A DNA stretch of 7,786 nucleotides from Minisyncoccota bacterium (GCA_938044295.1 CALIRC010000116.1:1-7786), one strand, 5' to 3'; positions 1-6,346 are shown, counted from the stretch's first letter. Numbers and translations are program-made. Notes: a model not told the origin generated them from the letters alone.

Positions 1-144
1 TGTTTAGGTATTTTTGGGACAAGTGCAGGGATTGTTATATCGTTTTATTTTGATGTTCCGACAAGTAGTGGCATTGTTCTGAGTCTTATCGCAATTTTTG
101 TATTGACGTATGCTTATGGTTTTTTTAGTAAAAAATTCTTATAA
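1..144 (+). CDS. C-terminal tail of ABC-3 family zinc/manganese transporter permease (partial)
   Basis: Frame 1 is open from the window edge to TAA at 142-144 and gives 47 residues. The tail is very hydrophobic: a Gly-rich start (CLGIFGTSAGI), then SFYFDVPTSSGIVL and a final membrane helix LSLIAIFVLTYAYGFF ending in basic residues. The pattern G-x-x-x-S-[YF]-x-x-D-x-P-[ST]-[GS] followed by a last transmembrane helix is what I recall for the C-terminus of ABC-3 (ZnuB/TroC/MntB) permeases, which form the membrane channel of zinc or manganese importers. The 5' part lies outside the window, so substrate and start cannot be judged. A COG0523 GTPase two genes downstream fits a metal-uptake context, but the two are not obviously co-transcribed. 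Any small polytopic membrane protein could end similarly, so the call is moderate. Confidence 0.55.
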   Translation, partial: CLGIFGTSAGIVISFYFDVPTSSGIVLSLIAIFVLTYAYGFFSKKFL

Positions 145-203
145 TTTTTTGTTATATTTTTATATTTACTTATAAAAAATTCTTCTTAAAAAAAATGAAT
201 TCA

Positions 204-212
204 TGATACAAT
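204..212 (+). promoter_or_regulatory. Possible extended -10 promoter element for the 717-residue surface protein
   Basis: TG-A-TACAAT (TG at 204-205, TACAAT at 207-212) matches an extended -10 box; no convincing -35 lies 17 bp upstream (TCTTAA at 184-189). Transcription would start near 219, leaving about 11 nt before the ATG at 230. The surrounding 145-229 stretch is nearly pure A/T, so chance matches are likely. Confidence 0.3.
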
Positions 213-229
213 GATGAAAATAAAAATTT

Positions 230-2383
230 ATGCAAAAAAAAGCAAATACTAAGCTCACAAAAAGTAAAAAACCGAAACTCCCGTCGTATTCGTTTCTGAT
301 CACCTTAGCCCTTATCGGTATTTTTGCTGGGCTTTTTTTGCAATCAGACAAGTCTTTTTTGCCACCGTCCCTTACGCTTTCAGATGCTACTGCGTATAAT
401 GATATTCTTGTGAAGGCTCGCGGAAAACATGGAAAGGAGAAAATTGCACTCTCTATCAATGGGCAATCTGTTATGTCGTGGGATCTTTCAAAAAATTGGA
501 GTAACTACGTTTACAAGCCAAAAGATGCAGTTACTGCAAATACTGTTTCCGTACACTTTATTAATGATGGTCGTGATCCAGTCAGTGGTGCAAATCTCGA
601 CGTTCAAATTGATTACATTAAAGTCAATGGAAAAGTATTCCAAACAGAGCATTCAACAACTAAGTCGATTGGATCTTGGAATCGTGCAAGCGGATGCGCA
701 CCTGGAAAAAAGCAATCTGAATGGCTTCATTGTAGAGGTTCATTTACGTACAATGTGCCAAAGGGAACCATTGTTGGTGTGCAGACACCTGTGATAGGCA
801 GATGTGGTACAGCTACCCAACAGCAAACCGATCGTAAGCCTACGAGGGGTCTTTGCGCAACTGGACAAGCATCGGTGCCCACTGAAGACACTGCAAGTAA
901 TGTCTGGCGATGGCATTGTGCAGGACTCTATGGAGGATCGACACAAGCATGTAGTGTATCAAAATCAATGCAACAGAATGATTCTACGCTTACAGCGCCA
1001 GTACCAGGAATGTCGTTTTCAGGATCATCGCAAAAATTCGTATGGACTGATGGCGGGAATTCAAATCGTGTTTATGATGTTCATGTAGGCTCGCGTGCGC
1101 AAGGTGATAAATATTTTGATTTGGATGGTAAGGGTGTATATAATCAAGAGGGTGTAACGGTAAATGGACTGCCGACTGATGGCTCTGAAGTCGTTGTAAC
1201 GCTTATTTGGAGTGACGATCAGTGGAATACAAATTATAGACATGTTGCGCGTTATACAGCTTATGATGCAGGGAATGGGATCAAGGGCTCACAAATCACA
1301 TCACCAGCTTCAGGGTCAGTATTTGTAGGTTCAACACAAAAATTTACGTGGACTGATGGTGGAAATAGTAAAAGATTGTATGATTTACATGTAGGTTCAA
1401 CGAAAGGAAGTCAGAACATCTATGATCTTCAAGGAGGTGGTGCTTTCAATCAAGAGAGTCATACAGTTACAAATCTCCCAACGGATGGATCTCGGATTTA
1501 TGTTAAATTGTTGTGGAGTGATGACAATTGGGTTACAAATCAATTCACTGAGTATCAATATTCAACACAGAAAGGTGAAGAAAAAGAGTCTGGGAATAAT
1601 GTGATTGATACAGCAGATATTGTGGGAAACACTTTTTCAGATGAGAAATTAGGTGCGTATTCTGATGTGAGATTTAAAGCTGATAGAGATTGGGGAAAGG
1701 TGCAATGGGCAAATTTTCGTGGTAGGACTGAGATTGTTAGTGATAATGGAAACAAAGAGTTGCGCGTAAAATTTCCTAAGGGTGTTTATGGACATGCAAA
1801 GACTGGTGGGAACTCTGGTATACCATTTACACCGCAGGATGAGATTTATCAGCGTATGACAGTGCATTTTGAAAAAGGATATTCATTTGCTATTACTGGT
1901 AAAATTGTAGGCATCGGAAGTGACGGTGCGAATTGGACTGGTGGTGCAGTCCCAAAAAATGGTGAAGGATATTCATCTCGCTTTATATGGGACAAAGCAC
2001 ATCAACAACCATCTGGCCAAGCAAGAGCAGCGATTTATCTTTATCACAAGGATCAGCGTAGTATTTGGGGTGATCAGGAGGGTCTAGGATTTAATTTTAA
2101 GACAGGAGTAGACTACACGCTCACACAAAGAATCAAGAGAAATCGATCAAATAACGCAGATGGCATACTGCAGATCTGGGTGAGTGAAAATGGTGGTCCG
2201 CATCGTCTCGTTATGCATAAGAAAAACATGCGTTGGGGATTAAATGGAAATGGTAAGGCAGATATGCTTATGGTATCGCCATTTCATGGTGGATCGGGTA
2301 GTAAATATGCTCCACATAATGACAGCTATATGCGCCTCGATGATATTGCTGTCTCTACAAAAAAATTCAGCGATCTCCCTTAA
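230..2383 (+). CDS. Membrane-anchored multi-module polysaccharide lyase (CBM60-like / Cys-rich / 2x Ig-like / PL14-like)
   Basis: This is a 717-residue surface protein predicted to bind and cleave an acidic polysaccharide. A Lys-rich N-terminus (1-17) precedes one hydrophobic segment (19-38), acting as a signal anchor or uncleaved signal. Residues about 55-140 resemble calcium-dependent xylan-binding modules of CBM36/60: ARGKHGKEKIALSINGQ, then VHFINDG and IDYIKVNG. Residues 156-241 hold six Cys (156, 168, 192, 209, 230, 241) with W-R-W-H-C and GLYGGSTQAC, a Cys-rich domain probably stabilised by disulfides. Two tandem Ig-like repeats (253-346, 354-447) each contain WTDGGNS, HVGS, LPTDGS and WSDD. 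Residues about 465-712 resemble polysaccharide lyase family 14: FPKGVYG, GKIVGIG, NWTGG, GYSSRFIW, IYLYH. As I recall the vAL-1 active site (Lys, S-x-R, Y-x-Y), K558, S582, R584, Y603 and Y605 are equivalents. An in-frame TGA at 212-214 rules out an earlier start, and no Shine-Dalgarno is visible. The substrate (alginate, glucuronan or other) is not deducible. Confidence 0.8.
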   Translation: MQKKANTKLTKSKKPKLPSYSFLITLALIGIFAGLFLQSDKSFLPPSLTLSDATAYNDILVKARGKHGKEKIALSINGQSVMSWDLSKNWSNYVYKPKDAVTANTVSVHFINDGRDPVSGANLDVQIDYIKVNGKVFQTEHSTTKSIGSWNRASGCAPGKKQSEWLHCRGSFTYNVPKGTIVGVQTPVIGRCGTATQQQTDRKPTRGLCATGQASVPTEDTASNVWRWHCAGLYGGSTQACSVSKSMQQNDSTLTAPVPGMSFSGSSQKFVWTDGGNSNRVYDVHVGSRAQGDKYFDLDGKGVYNQEGVTVNGLPTDGSEVVVTLIWSDDQWNTNYRHVARYTAYDAGNGIKGSQITSPASGSVFVGSTQKFTWTDGGNSKRLYDLHVGSTKGSQNIYDLQGGGAFNQESHTVTNLPTDGSRIYVKLLWSDDNWVTNQFTEYQYSTQKGEEKESGNNVIDTADIVGNTFSDEKLGAYSDVRFKADRDWGKVQWANFRGRTEIVSDNGNKELRVKFPKGVYGHAKTGGNSGIPFTPQDEIYQRMTVHFEKGYSFAITGKIVGIGSDGANWTGGAVPKNGEGYSSRFIWDKAHQQPSGQARAAIYLYHKDQRSIWGDQEGLGFNFKTGVDYTLTQRIKRNRSNNADGILQIWVSENGGPHRLVMHKKNMRWGLNGNGKADMLMVSPFHGGSGSKYAPHNDSYMRLDDIAVSTKKFSDLP
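986..1570 (+). repeat. Tandem duplication encoding two Ig-like domains
   Basis: Two copies of about 94 codons (986-1267 and 1289-1570), separated by seven codons, encode matching domains. Shared landmarks in order are a Pro-Gly/Ser start, SSQKF/STQKF, WTDGGNS, YD-x-HVGS, YDL or FDL, NQE, LPTDGS and WSDD. The DNA is alignable but clearly diverged, so the duplication is old. Repeats ending in LPTDG-x-x-[IV]-x-V-x-L are, as I recall, common spacer or adhesion domains in extracellular bacterial enzymes. Confidence 0.8.
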
Positions 2384-2589
2384 AAGTAGATATTAGTAAT
2401 CGAGCAGTATTTTCCGTAGCCAGATCTTGTTTGCGTTGCAGATTTTTTTACAGTAGGACTTATGCGCTTGGTGTATTTTGTCGTTACAATCTACGTTTTT
2501 CACTCACCATAGGTGGGCTGTGGCTCGTAAAAATCTTTGATTTTGTCTAAAATTATATTTAAGTGTGTCAGTCTTAAACTGTTTGAAAA

Positions 2590-2618
2590 TTGAACGAAGA
2601 CGGAAAGGTCTATATATT
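2590..2618 (+). promoter_or_regulatory. Sigma70-type promoter for the COG0523 GTPase gene
   Basis: TTGAAC (2590-2595), a 17-bp spacer and TATATT (2613-2618) make a good -35/-10 pair. Transcription would start near 2625, about five bases before the ATG at 2630, predicting an almost leaderless mRNA. This agrees with the absence of a Shine-Dalgarno there; the purine run GGAAAGG at 2602-2608 is too far upstream and would not be transcribed. The rest of the 246-bp gap from 2384 shows no convincing terminator for the upstream gene, only a T7 run at about 2443-2449 without a good stem. I see no clear Zur-like palindrome. Confidence 0.55.
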
Positions 2619-2629
2619 GAATCAAATCA

Positions 2630-3724
2630 ATGACAAATAACCAGAAATCTCCATTTTTGCAGAATGACGGTGCAGTATTGCGTAGTATTTCCCGTAAGAA
2701 ATCCGATACTATTATAGAAGATATTCCAAATGTTGCAGTGCCGACACCACGATCTAAAAAAAAGAGATTGGCAGAAAGACATATTCCAGTCACAGTTTTT
2801 ACTGGATACCTCGGAGCAGGCAAAACAACAGTAATTACAAATCTGATAAAACAGATGCCGTCTGATTATAAAGTTGCATGGCTGAAAAATGAAATGGGCA
2901 ATACGGCGGTCGATACAGTTCTTGCATCTGATCAACATACGGCTACTGTCAAAGAGATGTTGCAGGGCTGTATCTGTCACGTCATGATCGGGCAATTGAG
3001 TGATGCTTTGGATGAGCTTATTGACACTAATCCTGATCGCATTTTGATTGAAGCATCTGGTTCTGCTACGCCTGCACCAGTAGTATGGGAAATTCGAAAT
3101 AATGAGCGATTGTTCGTAGATGGTGTTGTCACAGTAGTTGATGCGTTACATTTTGCAGGATACATTGATAAAAGTCCCGCACTTAAAATGCAGGCAAAAT
3201 ATACTGATTTAATTCTCATCAATAAACATGAAAGTCTTGATGACTTTACACTTGAGCAAAACCTTGATGATCTCTATGATATCAATCTCGACACTCCTAA
3301 AGTAAAAACGCATGAAGGATTTATATCAACTGATATCGTATTTGGACTCGATAGTTCGCTTTTTATGCGTAAATCTGAGGTGGAGGATGAGGAGAAAGAT
3401 GTTGATAAGAAGCACTATCATCGTGAAGTTGATCTTATTGAGATTCGTCCCAAAGCTTCATATGCTCTGGAGGAAGCACTCTCTTTTGTTGAGTCGCTTT
3501 CCGGGAAAGACTTCTATCGCATCAAGGGTGTGCTGCGTGATGCACAATCAGACTATATTGTGAATTGTGCGTTTGGACAAGCTGCAATGACGAGATTATC
3601 ACAAGGCAAGCATGAGCAACGTATCGTATTCATGGGAGAAAATATCAAAGAATCCACACAACAGATCATGGATTTCTTTATTCTTTCGCGAGAGGATTTT
3701 GTTTTTACACCACGCAATCAGTAA
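2630..3724 (+). CDS. COG0523/CobW-family G3E GTPase, putative metal chaperone, with variant CxCH metal motif
   Basis: This is a 364-residue cytoplasmic P-loop GTPase of the COG0523 family (CobW, YjiA, YeiR, ZagA and nitrile-hydratase activators), whose members deliver or manage zinc or other metals. The Walker A motif GYLGAGKTT is at 59-67 and KNEMGNTAVDT at 86-96 matches the family NE-x-G-x-x-x-x-D segment. ILIEASGSATPAP (138-150) is the Walker B/switch region and INKHE (196-200) is the G4 position, where the usual Asp of NKxD is Glu. The family metal motif CxCC appears as C114-I-C116-H117. The linker before the C-terminal domain has only H262 and H264 instead of a long His stretch. A CobW_C-like domain spans about 265-352 (DFYRIKGVLRDAQSD). 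A polar, basic N-terminal extension of about 50 residues precedes the GTPase core; it is probably disordered, or a later start could be used. The client metal enzyme is not identifiable here. Confidence 0.88.
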   Translation: MTNNQKSPFLQNDGAVLRSISRKKSDTIIEDIPNVAVPTPRSKKKRLAERHIPVTVFTGYLGAGKTTVITNLIKQMPSDYKVAWLKNEMGNTAVDTVLASDQHTATVKEMLQGCICHVMIGQLSDALDELIDTNPDRILIEASGSATPAPVVWEIRNNERLFVDGVVTVVDALHFAGYIDKSPALKMQAKYTDLILINKHESLDDFTLEQNLDDLYDINLDTPKVKTHEGFISTDIVFGLDSSLFMRKSEVEDEEKDVDKKHYHREVDLIEIRPKASYALEEALSFVESLSGKDFYRIKGVLRDAQSDYIVNCAFGQAAMTRLSQGKHEQRIVFMGENIKESTQQIMDFFILSREDFVFTPRNQ

Positions 3725-3851
3725 GATTGTTTGGCAATAGAGCAATAGTGCAAAGATCATCGTATGAGCGCGGTGTGGACTGTGTACATCTGTGCGTAGA
3801 TGAAAAGTATTTTAATAGAAGAAATTTGCGAGTGTTGTAGTATGGGAGGTC

Positions 3852-3885
3852 AAAAAAAAGTGGTCTGACAAAATTGTCAGACCAC
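3852..3885 (-). terminator. Intrinsic terminator of the minus-strand 294-residue gene
   Basis: GTGGTCTGACAA (3860-3871) and TTGTCAGACCAC (3874-3885) are a perfect 12-bp inverted repeat. Read on the minus strand, the hairpin is followed by eight T (the A run at 3852-3859), a textbook Rho-independent terminator. It begins 14 bp after the stop codon of the minus-strand gene. On the + strand no T tract follows, so it does not serve the GTPase gene in the same way. The 135 bp between 3725 and 3859 show nothing recognisable. Confidence 0.93.
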
Positions 3886-3899
3886 GCAATGCAAATGGT

Positions 3900-4784
3900 T
3901 CAATAGGTTTTATGGCTTGAACCTGGATGTCCAACGGGGACATTTTTTAAGGGACCCTCGCCATACTGCTGTGGTGCAATGAATTGTTGCAGGTAGGCCT
4001 CGTCCACGTAGTGCAGTCGCACTATATCGAGGACTGTAGAATACCGATCGACTGGGTGTGGGTCTTGTGCTACATCTTGATCTATTTCTGCACCTGCGGC
4101 AATTTCAAGTCCCTTAGAATAAGCTCTAGAAAGTATTTCCACTCCTGGTTCGCTACCGCGTGTTGTCATGTGAGATGGTCGCTGTTTACTATTTCCTTTG
4201 TAGAATGCTATTGAAATGTTGTAGCTCCTGTGTGAGCCGATCAGATTTGTTGCAACTCCACGAGATGTATCGCTTGTGAAAACGAATTGTCGTGTTTTTG
4301 CACCTGGATTGCCATTGCCGCCTTTTTCGCGGAAGCCATCTAGCCACATGGGACTGGATCGCCCACATTCCGAGTACAGATAGTTCTGAGCAGGCCATTC
4401 AAAACCGCAATCACTGCAGTATCTGTTTCTGTGAAAGCTTTTGCGATGCAGGGGACAGCTGTGACGGTATTGTTCTAGTGCGGTTCCAGTTCGTAATGCA
4501 GTGAGGGCATTGATACCCTGAATGGACGCTACTGCAGCAACCTCAAAGCTGAGGTGTTGGTTTGCAGTGAGATCAATCCACATGCCGAGGCCGTCACGTA
4601 CGCCCACAAGATAGTCGACGACATTTTGTTCATGTGAGCGAAATGTATCTGGTACGTTTTCGTATTTCGTTACATCGTAAAGTTGTGTAGGAGCGTAGGG
4701 TGGCAGTTGGTTTTTTTGGTAATGTTTCTCTGCCATTGGCAAGTTAATACTTAATTTAAAGCCATGGGGTGTAGTGATAAGCAT
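3900..4784 (-). CDS. Uncharacterised 294-residue protein with zinc-ribbon-like Cys/His cluster
   Basis: I do not recognise a named family and assign no function. The chosen start is ATG at 4784, seven bases after AGAGGA; an in-frame TTG at 4790 lies only one base from that site. There is no signal peptide or membrane segment, so it is probably cytoplasmic. A central cluster C110-P-L-H113, then C123-S-D-C126 followed by GFEWPAQNY looks like a zinc ribbon or knuckle; C140 is nearby. Next come short well-defined motifs: MWLDGFR (146-152), RQFVFT (165-170), RGVATNLIG (175-183) and IAFYKG (192-197). After a variable stretch, the C-terminal third has GLEIAAGAEIDQDV (225-238) and VRLHYVD (255-261). 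The compact blocks separated by loops suggest a conserved globular protein rather than a random ORF. Promoter, operator-like dyad, ribosome binding site and terminator all support a real, single-gene transcription unit. The insertion sequence end lies 10 bp upstream of its -35 box. Confidence 0.85.
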   Translation of the reverse strand: MLITTPHGFKLSINLPMAEKHYQKNQLPPYAPTQLYDVTKYENVPDTFRSHEQNVVDYLVGVRDGLGMWIDLTANQHLSFEVAAVASIQGINALTALRTGTALEQYRHSCPLHRKSFHRNRYCSDCGFEWPAQNYLYSECGRSSPMWLDGFREKGGNGNPGAKTRQFVFTSDTSRGVATNLIGSHRSYNISIAFYKGNSKQRPSHMTTRGSEPGVEILSRAYSKGLEIAAGAEIDQDVAQDPHPVDRYSTVLDIVRLHYVDEAYLQQFIAPQQYGEGPLKNVPVGHPGSSHKTY

Positions 4785-4791
4785 GTACAAA

Positions 4792-4797
4792 TCCTCT
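4792..4797 (-). promoter_or_regulatory. Shine-Dalgarno site deciding the start of the 294-residue gene
   Basis: AGAGGA on the minus strand ends seven bases before ATG at 4784-4782 but only one base before TTG at 4790-4788. The spacing favours the ATG and removes two residues from the longest possible reading. Confidence 0.8.
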
Positions 4798-4830
4798 ATA
4801 TTTTATGTTAAGTTGCGATAATGCCCATGA

Positions 4831-4859
4831 AACATAACACATACTGTATGTTGTGTCAA
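4831..4859 (-). promoter_or_regulatory. Sigma70-type promoter of the 294-residue gene
   Basis: On the minus strand a consensus TTGACA (4859-4854) is followed by a 17-bp spacer and TATGTT (4836-4831), four of six matches to TATAAT. Transcription would start near 4824, giving a leader of about 40 bases that includes the ribosome binding site. The promoter lies entirely outside the adjacent insertion sequence. Confidence 0.7.
4839..4851. promoter_or_regulatory. Operator-like inverted repeat within the promoter spacer
   Basis: ACATAC-T-GTATGT is a perfect dyad of 6-bp arms around one base, lying exactly between the -35 and -10 boxes. With one bulged base the symmetry extends to ACACATAC / GTATGTTGTGT. 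A repressor bound here would block RNA polymerase. The regulator is unknown. Confidence 0.45.
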
Positions 4860-4869
4860 TAATATCGAT

Positions 4870-4894
4870 GGTAACCCCTCACACCCCAAAACCA
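4870..4894 (+). repeat. Left terminal inverted repeat of the IS66-family element
   Basis: GGTAACCCCTCACACC (4870-4885) is perfectly complementary to the right end. The similarity continues to 4894, giving 23 matches in 25 positions. Confidence 0.92.
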
Positions 4895-4945
4895 TGCTAG
4901 ACTAAACTCGTCAGCAAAACATCTCAAAAACAAAAAATAATCGAT

Positions 4946-6313
4946 ATGCCCCAAGGCAAACTCACCCAAGAGCAAAGACAAAAACAGACAATCTCTCGAC
5001 TCACAGGTGAAAATACAAAGCTCAGAGAAAAGAATGCTGCACTAGAGCAAGAGCTCAAAGAGATAAAGGGATTACTCCAAGACGCACAACTACGTATAGA
5101 AGATCTCGCCACAACTGCCTTTGGTAAAAAAGGATCAAATCATACACCACCCAAGAAAAAGAGGAAGAAAAGGTCAAAGGCATCATACAAAAGAACAGTG
5201 CCAACAAAGATCGATGAGACAATTATGCATACTGCAGACACCTGCAATGACTGCAACTCTTTTCTCACAGAAAAGAAAAAGAAGATTTTCTACGTAGAGG
5301 ATATCGTTCTACCAAAAAAACACATCACCAAACATTGTGTAGAAAAAGGCTATTGCACGCATTGCAGCAAATGGATTTCTCCCCTAAAGATCCCCACAGC
5401 AGAAGTCATCCTTGGTGATAACGTCAGATCAAGTGTGGTGTATATGAGTACGATACTACGCCTCTCCTACTCTCAAATACAAAGCGACCTCAAAGACAGA
5501 TTCAACCTCCACATCTCCCAAGGAGAAATCAGTAACATTCTCCAGAAAAAAGCTAAAGAACATAGCGAACACTACGATAAGCTCAAAGACAGAATCAGGC
5601 AAGAAAGAGCCATCCATATGGATGAGACATCTGACAGAGTAGGCTCTGAGAAAAGATTCGCCTGGGTGATGCAGGCAAGAAATATGGCCGAAGTCATCTT
5701 CGCTATGGGCAGGAGCAGAGGCAAAGGTGTAGCCCAAAAACTCTATGGTAACAGCAAGGCAATCCTCAGTTCAGATGATTGCCCTGTATACAAAAATCTT
5801 TCTGAAGTTCATCAACTTTGCTGGGCTCATTTACACAGAAAGTTAAGAGATCTTGCCGAGTCAGCGACAATTGAAGGCGAAACAAAACAAGCATGCAAAA
5901 GATCATTCGCTCTGGAGTCAGAGATTTACAAGAAGGTCAGAATACTTTCACAGCAAGAGCTGTCCGAACGACAAAGGACATACAACGTCACACTTCTCAC
6001 AAAACAGTTGGAGGAATTAGCAATGCCAGATAAGCACGACCCCACAAAGCTTAAAACCTACAAAGAAACACTGCAATCAAACATTCCTAAATACCTTACC
6101 TGTATCAAGTACCCAGATAGCTCACCTGATAACAACCATGCAGAAAGATCACTAAGGCATATTGTGATCAAGAGAAAAACATCCTTTGGGCATACTTCAG
6201 AAAAAGGAGCTCTGACGATGTCTGTTCTTATGAGTATATGTATGACGATCAAGAATCGGATCAAAGGGACGGATCAGACCTTCTTTGAGGCTTATGCTGG
6301 ATTTGAGGTGTGA
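4946..6313 (+). CDS. IS66-family transposase (tnpC-type, DDE)
   Basis: This is a 455-residue transposase that cuts and joins the element ends. Residues about 5-57 are a Glu/Lys/Leu-rich coiled coil, followed by a strongly basic stretch (70-84, PKKKRKKRSKAS) suited to DNA contact. C100-x-x-C103 and C137-x-x-C140 form the IS66 zinc finger. The catalytic triad of the IS66 DDE domain is readable: D226 in IHMDETS, D277 or D278 in LSSDDCP, and E400 in NNHAERSLR. CWAHLHRKLRDL (292-303) is a family hallmark. A C-terminal SVLMSICMTIKNRIKG segment matches the usual end. The length is near the usual 450-530 residues and the frame is intact, so it may be active. No Shine-Dalgarno precedes the ATG at 4946; a weak TG-C-TAGACT -10-like box lies at 4895-4903. 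The last codons and the TGA stop lie inside the right inverted repeat. Confidence 0.95.
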   Translation: MPQGKLTQEQRQKQTISRLTGENTKLREKNAALEQELKEIKGLLQDAQLRIEDLATTAFGKKGSNHTPPKKKRKKRSKASYKRTVPTKIDETIMHTADTCNDCNSFLTEKKKKIFYVEDIVLPKKHITKHCVEKGYCTHCSKWISPLKIPTAEVILGDNVRSSVVYMSTILRLSYSQIQSDLKDRFNLHISQGEISNILQKKAKEHSEHYDKLKDRIRQERAIHMDETSDRVGSEKRFAWVMQARNMAEVIFAMGRSRGKGVAQKLYGNSKAILSSDDCPVYKNLSEVHQLCWAHLHRKLRDLAESATIEGETKQACKRSFALESEIYKKVRILSQQELSERQRTYNVTLLTKQLEELAMPDKHDPTKLKTYKETLQSNIPKYLTCIKYPDSSPDNNHAERSLRHIVIKRKTSFGHTSEKGALTMSVLMSICMTIKNRIKGTDQTFFEAYAGFEV

Positions 6314-6322
6314 GGGGTTACC
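6298..6322 (-). repeat. Right terminal inverted repeat of the IS66-family element
   Basis: GGTGTGAGGGGTTACC (6307-6322) is the exact reverse complement of the left end. With two mismatches the match runs to 6298. The repeat also encodes the end of the transposase, whose TGA stop is 6311-6313. Confidence 0.92.
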
Positions 6323-6346
6323 AAAAACCGCATAAAATAGCGGTTT
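6323..6346 (-). terminator. Weak terminator-like hairpin abutting the IS right end
   Basis: AAACCGC (6325-6331) and GCGGTTT (6340-6346) form a 7-bp stem with an 8-base loop. On the minus strand the stem runs into five T in total (6327-6323), three of them part of the stem. On the + strand, just after the transposase stop, only three T are present. It could block transcription entering the element from the right. Confidence 0.35.

Larger units (their letters stand above)
4870..6322 (+). mobile_element. Compact IS66-family insertion sequence, 1453 bp, single transposase gene
   Basis: Perfect 16-bp terminal inverted repeats bound a single intact IS66-type DDE transposase gene. Classic IS66 elements are about 2.5 kb and carry tnpA, tnpB and tnpC; this one has only the tnpC-type gene, as in the ISBst12-like subgroup. 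The ends contain the GTAA start typical of the family, after one extra symmetrical G. No 8-bp target duplication is seen: 4862-4869 is ATATCGAT and 6323-6330 is AAAAACCG, and shifting by one base does not help. It sits between two minus-strand transcription units, 10 bp upstream of the promoter of the 294-residue gene, and interrupts no gene that can still be recognised. Confidence 0.92.

Noticed and set aside
130..150. All-A/T hairpin AAAAAATT / AATTTTTT overlapping the stop codon of the permease tail, plus an 11-bp direct repeat AAAAAATTCTT at 130-140 and 174-184
   Set aside because: The stem has no G/C pair and would be unstable; in such A/T-rich DNA both the hairpin and the repeat are expected by chance, so neither is annotated as a terminator or functional repeat.
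2500..2823. Minus-strand open frame of 107 codons across the CobW promoter and start
   Set aside because: It overlaps the well-supported GTPase gene and its promoter, has a Cys/Phe-rich composition typical of antisense frames, and shows no start signals.
2627..2995. Minus-strand open frame of 122 codons with many Cys and His
   Set aside because: It is the antisense shadow of the GTPase N-terminal half; the Cys/His richness comes from reversed codons, not from a zinc protein.
4788..4790. TTG as start of the 294-residue protein
   Set aside because: It lies one base from the Shine-Dalgarno, whereas the ATG six bases further on has ideal spacing.
4861..4945. Similar short words AATATCGAT at 4861-4869 and AATAATCGAT at 4935-4944 as a possible duplication at the IS left end
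   Set aside because: The match is short and A/T-rich, lies on one side of the IS border and inside it, and does not fit an 8-bp target duplication.
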